Below are positions 33,901 to 37,220 of a stretch of DNA of 37,220 nucleotides, one piece after another. A program made the position numbers and the translations under genes. The notes under the pieces were generated by a model. It made no database searches. It worked only from the letters and a program-made list of their open reading frames with translations, and was not told the origin of the DNA. The DNA is taken from positions 422,861 to 460,080 of the forward strand of contig NW_019091564.1 of the NCBI RefSeq assembly GCF_001949145.1. Reading direction: 5' to 3'. The number at the start of each line of letters is the position of its first letter. Positions within the stretch are counted from its first letter, which is position 1. Source of the stretch: Acanthaster planci (Eukaryota; Echinodermata; Asteroidea; Valvatida; Acanthasteridae).

Positions 33901-36895
33901 AATGCCATGGACAATGGTTTTTGGCACTGCCGGCTAGGCAAAAGTGCTCGTCTTGTCCATGTTCTTGTCTTAGCATAGCTCATATAAGTTTTCTCTCATA
34001 GGAATGTGTACATTTTGAACGGGACTGAAGAAATATGCTCTTCTTAAGCGCAATCCTATCTTAAGCATGCTCGTGTTATTCGTGTTCAACTGTATGTACC
34101 AACGGATGATGAGTGTTAACAGATTGGAAAATGAACTGAATTTTCTTTTGTTTTTCAGTGACAATTCACAATTGGGAAACCAATTATGGTTAGTCTTACG
34201 TCATCATTTTGGCACAAGTTGTGGATAACACTGGAATATTCAATCTGTCAACCTGATGAAATTACTCTAACAGCTAATGTGACACTCATCAGGATTTATT
34301 ATTTGTACATTATGTTATAGAATGTACATGTTACACAAGGGGGATTTACCTCTTTGAACTGCTTCCTTGCTAAGAGTATCCTGAGATGTGTGGCAAGATA
34401 CTCATTTCCTTCACATTGGAGATGGTACAGGATGCATATCATGTCAAAGAGATTGAAGTGTGCGCTGGTGGCAAGCCGTAGAGCCTGCAATTTCATCCCA
34501 TCTGTGATAATGCCGGACAAGTCCTGAAACAGACATGGAAGTCACATGCTTGTTAAGCTTATGAATACCGCTGATCCTGGAAGCTAAACGTAAAATTAAA
34601 ATTTGCACGTAAAAATCTAAGATCTGTGGATGGGAAAGGAGAAGTGGATGAACCGCAGAGCCAACCTTGGGGCTAATTTGAGGAAGATTCTGTGAGGAAT
34701 TCATACACTGCTGGAAATCTGGGTAGTTTTAACAAGCGTATCCACATTTGTTGACCAATCCATCAGCTATGTTCCATTCAGGACCAACATAAAAGACAAA
34801 CTTGACCGCTTCCTTTAAGTGACACTTAAGACAAATCTACTTATGGGGAATTCTACTTGTCTTCCAGGGATGTGATTTTTAAACACTGAACCCCCACTAA
34901 TGGAAAAACTCCCAATGAGCAATGAATAAGTCCTTATATCTTGCGGAGATTCCGGACCCAATCAGCACAATCCTCTGCCCAGTTTCTACTTTATTCCATC
35001 TGAATTTGAACACAGAACAAGTGTTAGAAAATGTTCCATAAATTGTGACCCAACCCAACAAAAAGAGTCACAGGTCGACTGAGCCATTTTTTTAGCTAAT
35101 AACCTTTAAAAAAAATATTGCACAAAGGAAATTAATAGGAACCCTTTACACATTCATCCACATAATACCCATTAATTGTCCTCAAGATGCCAAACTAGAT
35201 ATTACGTCAATGCAAAGAACTCATCTCTATGAAATGAAAACTAAAATAGAATGACTCGAAAACAAAACCAGCCTTAAGACTCATTTTTCCGGGATCCAGT
35301 CACAACCGAACACAAGTCAAACCAAAACCAGCTTACATGAACAAACCTGACTGCATGTGCTCTCTCTCCCCATTGAACTGGTATGCATGAGAACACATGA
35401 ATCGTCTCCCTCGGTCACAGCCGCAGAGCCAGGATTCTGAGTATGGGAGGGGCGCAAGCGGGGGGCTTCACGCTAAAGTTGGGGGGCTTCACGCTAAAGT
35501 TGGGGGGCTTCACGCTAAAGTTGGGGGGCTTCACGCTAAAGTTGGGGGGCTTCACGCTAAAGTTGGGGGGCTTCACGCTAAAGTTGGGGGGCTGACTGGA
35601 TGTTGGACATATACATGTACATAATCGTGATCACATCAAGTGGGGGGGGCAGGCAACTGGGGGCGACATTATTTCACGGAAGGCATGTACCCCCCCCTTA
35701 GCCACGCCGCTGCTCCGCCAAGCCACAAACAACTTGGAAAACCTACCTTAGGTAGCCGCTGTCTTTTTTCCTGCACCCACCAAGAGAACTCTTGCAAAAT
35801 GATGAGACCAAGAGATGATGGCTTCATGCGACGCAGATCTTGACTCTTGTCCAAGAGGTGAAGGACAAAGGCATGAAGGTCACGAGGTGCCACAGAGTTG
35901 AAGGCTCTGGCTATTTTCATTCAAAATAAATTATCAATATACAGTTGAGAAATAACTTTGTACAACGTGATATTGTCATCCGGTTTGGCAAGAAGAGGAT
36001 TTCCCCCACCATGTATTTTGCCCGCATATACACTGTAGTATGTTTTTGATTGCAAGCAAGGACTGTTCAACCCTTACAAATCTTTAGGAATCCATCATAT
36101 TTTTCAGGATTTTGCTGGATTAAGGAAAACAGAGTCCAAATACACTTAGTTTAAATGAAGCCCAATGTCCCTGAAAGCTCACGTACATGTACGTCTGTAC
36201 ACAAAAAATGTGTCATAAGAAACCAAATGTACCGGTACAAACATTGATGAAATGGGCAGATACACAGGGCTTGCCCTACTGTTGCTACCATATCATCCTG
36301 TGCACAGCCAAAGGAACTAAATCCATAGCAACCAAAATATAATATCCTTGGCAACCAAAGTACTACACACATTAGCAAATGTATTCTGGTGTGTGAACTG
36401 CACATATTCAAAAGTGCTAGCATTGGGATCGAACATTTTGTGAAGTGGCCGATTTGAAAAGTGTCAGCAATTTTCAACAACTTTTGTATTCAGTTAGAAG
36501 TATATTTTAATCAAAAATTTTTGTTAAAAAGGTGCAACAAAACAAACAACATCTTCTTCATCTCCTTCCCCTGGGCTTTGCTTCAAGAAAAAATAGAATG
36601 CTCCATGGATCACCCCACAGGGCTGGTTTTAAAATACCGCTTGAAGTGGACAAAATTTCAATATCACTCCTACTAGTAATACAGTTGGAACCAATGCTAT
36701 TAGTCGCGAAATTGCGGACCACATCAAGGGAAACAACAGCTGTGCGATGGCAGTTTTCTCCTGGGCCTTACCTAATGACAGTGCAACCTCCTCTTTTGCC
36801 TCATTCTGCCAAAAATGCTCGATCTCGCAAAGCCACTGGTCCCAGACCACAGGTGCTGTTGAAATGCCAGCGGCAGACATGTCTGTGTGCTGCAT
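19478..36895 (-). CDS. EXD3: EXD3, exonuclease mut-7 homologue (17 coding exons)
   Basis: Coding exons in transcription order: 36895-36772, 35910-35747, 34523-34350, 32956-32903, 32164-32025, 30370-30199, 29121-28922, 27252-27105, 26180-26116, 25766-25633, 25093-24984, 23949-23766, 22440-22265, 21913-21761, 21502-21449, 20650-20519, 20266-19478. All introns are GT/AG and all phases agree. The total is 2973 nt, 990 aa (human protein about 876). Layout: an N-terminal helical region (1-390), a DEDDy 3'-5' exonuclease (about 393-580), a basic linker (KQPKSKSKEPKKPRSK, near 597-612), and a Mut7-C domain (about 627-990). Catalytic residues D400, E402, D465, Y555 and D559 are all present, so activity is plausible. 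C. elegans MUT-7 acts in small-RNA silencing; the role of animal EXD3 is poorly known. The initiator was set to the first in-frame ATG, since upstream sequence in that frame opens only with GTG. An upstream non-coding exon is possible. Confidence 0.95.
21537..21580. repeat. 22-bp exact tandem duplication
   Basis: A 22-bp unit beginning ACGTGTGGCTCAAACG is present twice without a mismatch (21537-21558, 21559-21580), between the exons of the EXD3 Mut7-C region. It is probably a recent replication-slippage event. Confidence 0.95.
22265..26180 (-). other. EXD3: EXD3 DEDDy exonuclease-domain exons (9-13)
   Basis: Exon 9 (26180-26116) encodes IGIDMEWTP, the ExoI motif with the two metal-binding acids D400 and E402. 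Exon 10 (25766-25633) supplies the VAIVQLAT and IYLLDM strands. Exon 11 (25093-24984) gives GYGISGDF with D465 (ExoII). Exons 12 and 13 join at QLQYA/ALDALCLLEIY, supplying Y555 and D559 (ExoIII, YxxxD form). This WRN/RNase D-like arrangement is complete. Confidence 0.93.
22640..23555. repeat. Paired GTTCC/GGAAC-rich arrays in inverted orientation
   Basis: Two blocks lie in EXD3 intron 12, at about 22648-22770 and 23420-23555. They hold nine and seven copies of GTTCC or GGAAC respectively. The segment around GTTGGGAACGCG (22742-22753) reappears inverted around CACGTTCCCAAC (23496-23507), with GGC-GTTC flanking it in both. This suggests diverged inverted termini of an element of about 0.9 kb. 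The ends and target duplication are not resolved. Confidence 0.5.
27555..27898 (+). mobile_element. tRNA-derived SINE with CORE-like central domain
   Basis: It begins with an RNA polymerase III A box, TGGCCTAGTGG (27557-27567), followed at tRNA spacing by a B box, GGTTCAAATCC (27602-27612). The body contains CCTGGGCAAGTCACTTTACC and then a short CTCTCTCC...TAAATGGG segment, in the same order as the CORE region of vertebrate MIR elements. The 3' end is an A-run near 27894-27898. It lies in EXD3 intron 7, opposite to the gene. No target duplication was recognised, so the exact ends are approximate. Confidence 0.8.
28398..28891. mobile_element. Probable hAT-like element with AATATTCG-rich arms
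   Basis: The putative element is 28406-28883 in EXD3 intron 7. It starts TAAGGCTG and ends CAGCCCTC (reverse complement GAGGGCTG). Both arms are rich in AATATTCG and ATATTTGAA words (28436-28480; 28795-28870). The flanks CTCACTCC (28398-28405) and CTCTTTCC (28884-28891) match at 6 of 8 positions, compatible with a decayed 8-bp duplication. The right end lies about 38 bp from the exon 7 donor site. Confidence 0.55.
33127..33215 (+). repeat. Possible transposon terminus (TA-CAGTCGAAC type)
   Basis: TACAGTCGAACACGCTTAAT is followed by a CCAAGGGAC word and then a TTATACGTGTT word. The combination resembles one end of a TIR element that is common in invertebrate genomes. No matching right end was found. 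Weak call. Confidence 0.3.
35410..35720. mobile_element. Second hAT-type MITE, same family as 9671-9864
   Basis: The element is 35418-35712 in EXD3 intron 2. It starts CAGCCGCAGAGCCAGGATT and ends TTAGCCACGCCGCTG (reverse complement CAGCGGCGTGGCTAA). It shares the interior TGGGAGGGGCGCAAG with the first copy. The flanks CTCGGTCA (35410-35417) and CTCCGCCA (35713-35720) match at 6 of 8 positions, a partly decayed duplication. It contains a 21-bp minisatellite. Its right duplication ends only about 26 bp from the exon 2 donor site. Confidence 0.8.
35460..35593 (+). repeat. 21-bp minisatellite, six exact copies plus a partial
   Basis: The unit is six Gs followed by CTTCACGCTAAAGTT. It is present without mismatch at 35460-35585 and followed by the first eight bases of a seventh copy. 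It lies inside a hAT-type MITE. The seven-residue repeat it would encode in one frame is a by-product, not a gene. Confidence 0.97.
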
Positions 36896-37220
36896 GACTG
36901 TTGAATCTCCAGCAGAGGTTTTAAGCTGAATCACTGTGGTAGGAAAGTAGTACGCTCGAACACAATCATAAGGATATCATAAACGGACTCCAAGCACTAC
37001 AGAATTCCATATCTGCCGTCATCCGTCGTGCCTCACCCGTCGTGCGTCGCCCATGGGTTTTTTTTGTCACGATTGCGCAGTGGTATTTTTAACTTTGACC
37101 CTTGATCGTTTCACATGTACATTTCCTTATTCGATCGATCCACCATGCCTGACTCTCATTTTAGCAATAGAACTAGAAGAAGTACATGTATTCGTTTTTG
37201 CATTTGCACCAAACTCCAAT
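36896..37220. other. EXD3 upstream flank
   Basis: No gene is recognised. A CAG precedes LKTSAG-type in-frame codons near 36926, so an upstream 5' exon may exist outside the window. Two CCGTCGTGC words (37017-37055) and a TCGATCGATC word are the only notable sequences. The EXD3 promoter may lie here or further right. Confidence 0.4.

Noticed and set aside
35460-35593. CRISPR-like array
   Set aside because: Units are directly abutting with no spacers, and the genome is eukaryotic; it is a minisatellite.
35397-35624. Apparent repeat protein with a GLHAKVG heptad
   Set aside because: Direct translation of a 21-bp minisatellite inside a MITE; 21 is divisible by three, so any frame stays open.

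Overview
The window is eukaryotic nuclear DNA. It has small coding exons with GT/AG introns, long AT-rich introns, one scaffold gap of Ns (14680-15147), and many short non-autonomous transposons. Three conserved single-copy-type genes could be spliced completely by hand with consistent phases: TMEM128 (+ strand, 4 coding exons, 185 aa), TRNT1, the CCA-adding tRNA nucleotidyltransferase (- strand, 6 coding exons, about 453 aa), and EXD3, the mut-7 homologue (- strand, 17 coding exons, 990 aa). The protein sequences are animal-like. Frequent TAGGCCTA and TACATGTA words, a CORE-like tRNA-SINE and the intron sizes suggest a marine invertebrate deuterostome, perhaps an echinoderm. That placement is inference.

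Layout. 1-2455: non-coding upstream region with a MITE-like inverted repeat (1512-1656) and a CpG-rich stretch just before TMEM128. 2456-6119: TMEM128, with a complete 9-bp-TSD transposon in intron 1 (3250-3784). 6120-7068: convergent intergenic space with poly(A) signals. 7069-12251: TRNT1 on the minus strand, with a perfect hAT-type MITE in intron 3 (9671-9864). 12252-19477: about 7.2 kb without recognisable genes, holding a fold-back element around the assembly gap (14623-15625) and a 1.2-kb inverted-repeat element (16148-17328). 19478-36895: EXD3 on the minus strand, whose introns hold paired GTTCC arrays, a CORE-SINE, an AATATTCG-rich hAT-like element, and a second hAT MITE carrying a 21-bp minisatellite. 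36896-37220: upstream flank of EXD3.

Functionally, TRNT1 builds the tRNA 3'-CCA end. EXD3 combines a DEDDy 3'-5' exonuclease with a Mut7-C PIN-like/zinc-ribbon domain, so two RNA 3'-end enzymes lie head-to-tail. A functional link between them is not shown. TMEM128 is a four-pass membrane protein with no evident connection to either.

I found no CRISPR array, rRNA gene, free tRNA gene, viral gene or toxin gene. The most distinctive content is the set of elements whose inverted termini are built from short iterated motifs (CGTCAACAC, a 16-bp GTCCGAGTTGG unit, TTGAAYAAGTA, GTTCC). Two of these have exact 9-bp target duplications that both begin CCTTG.
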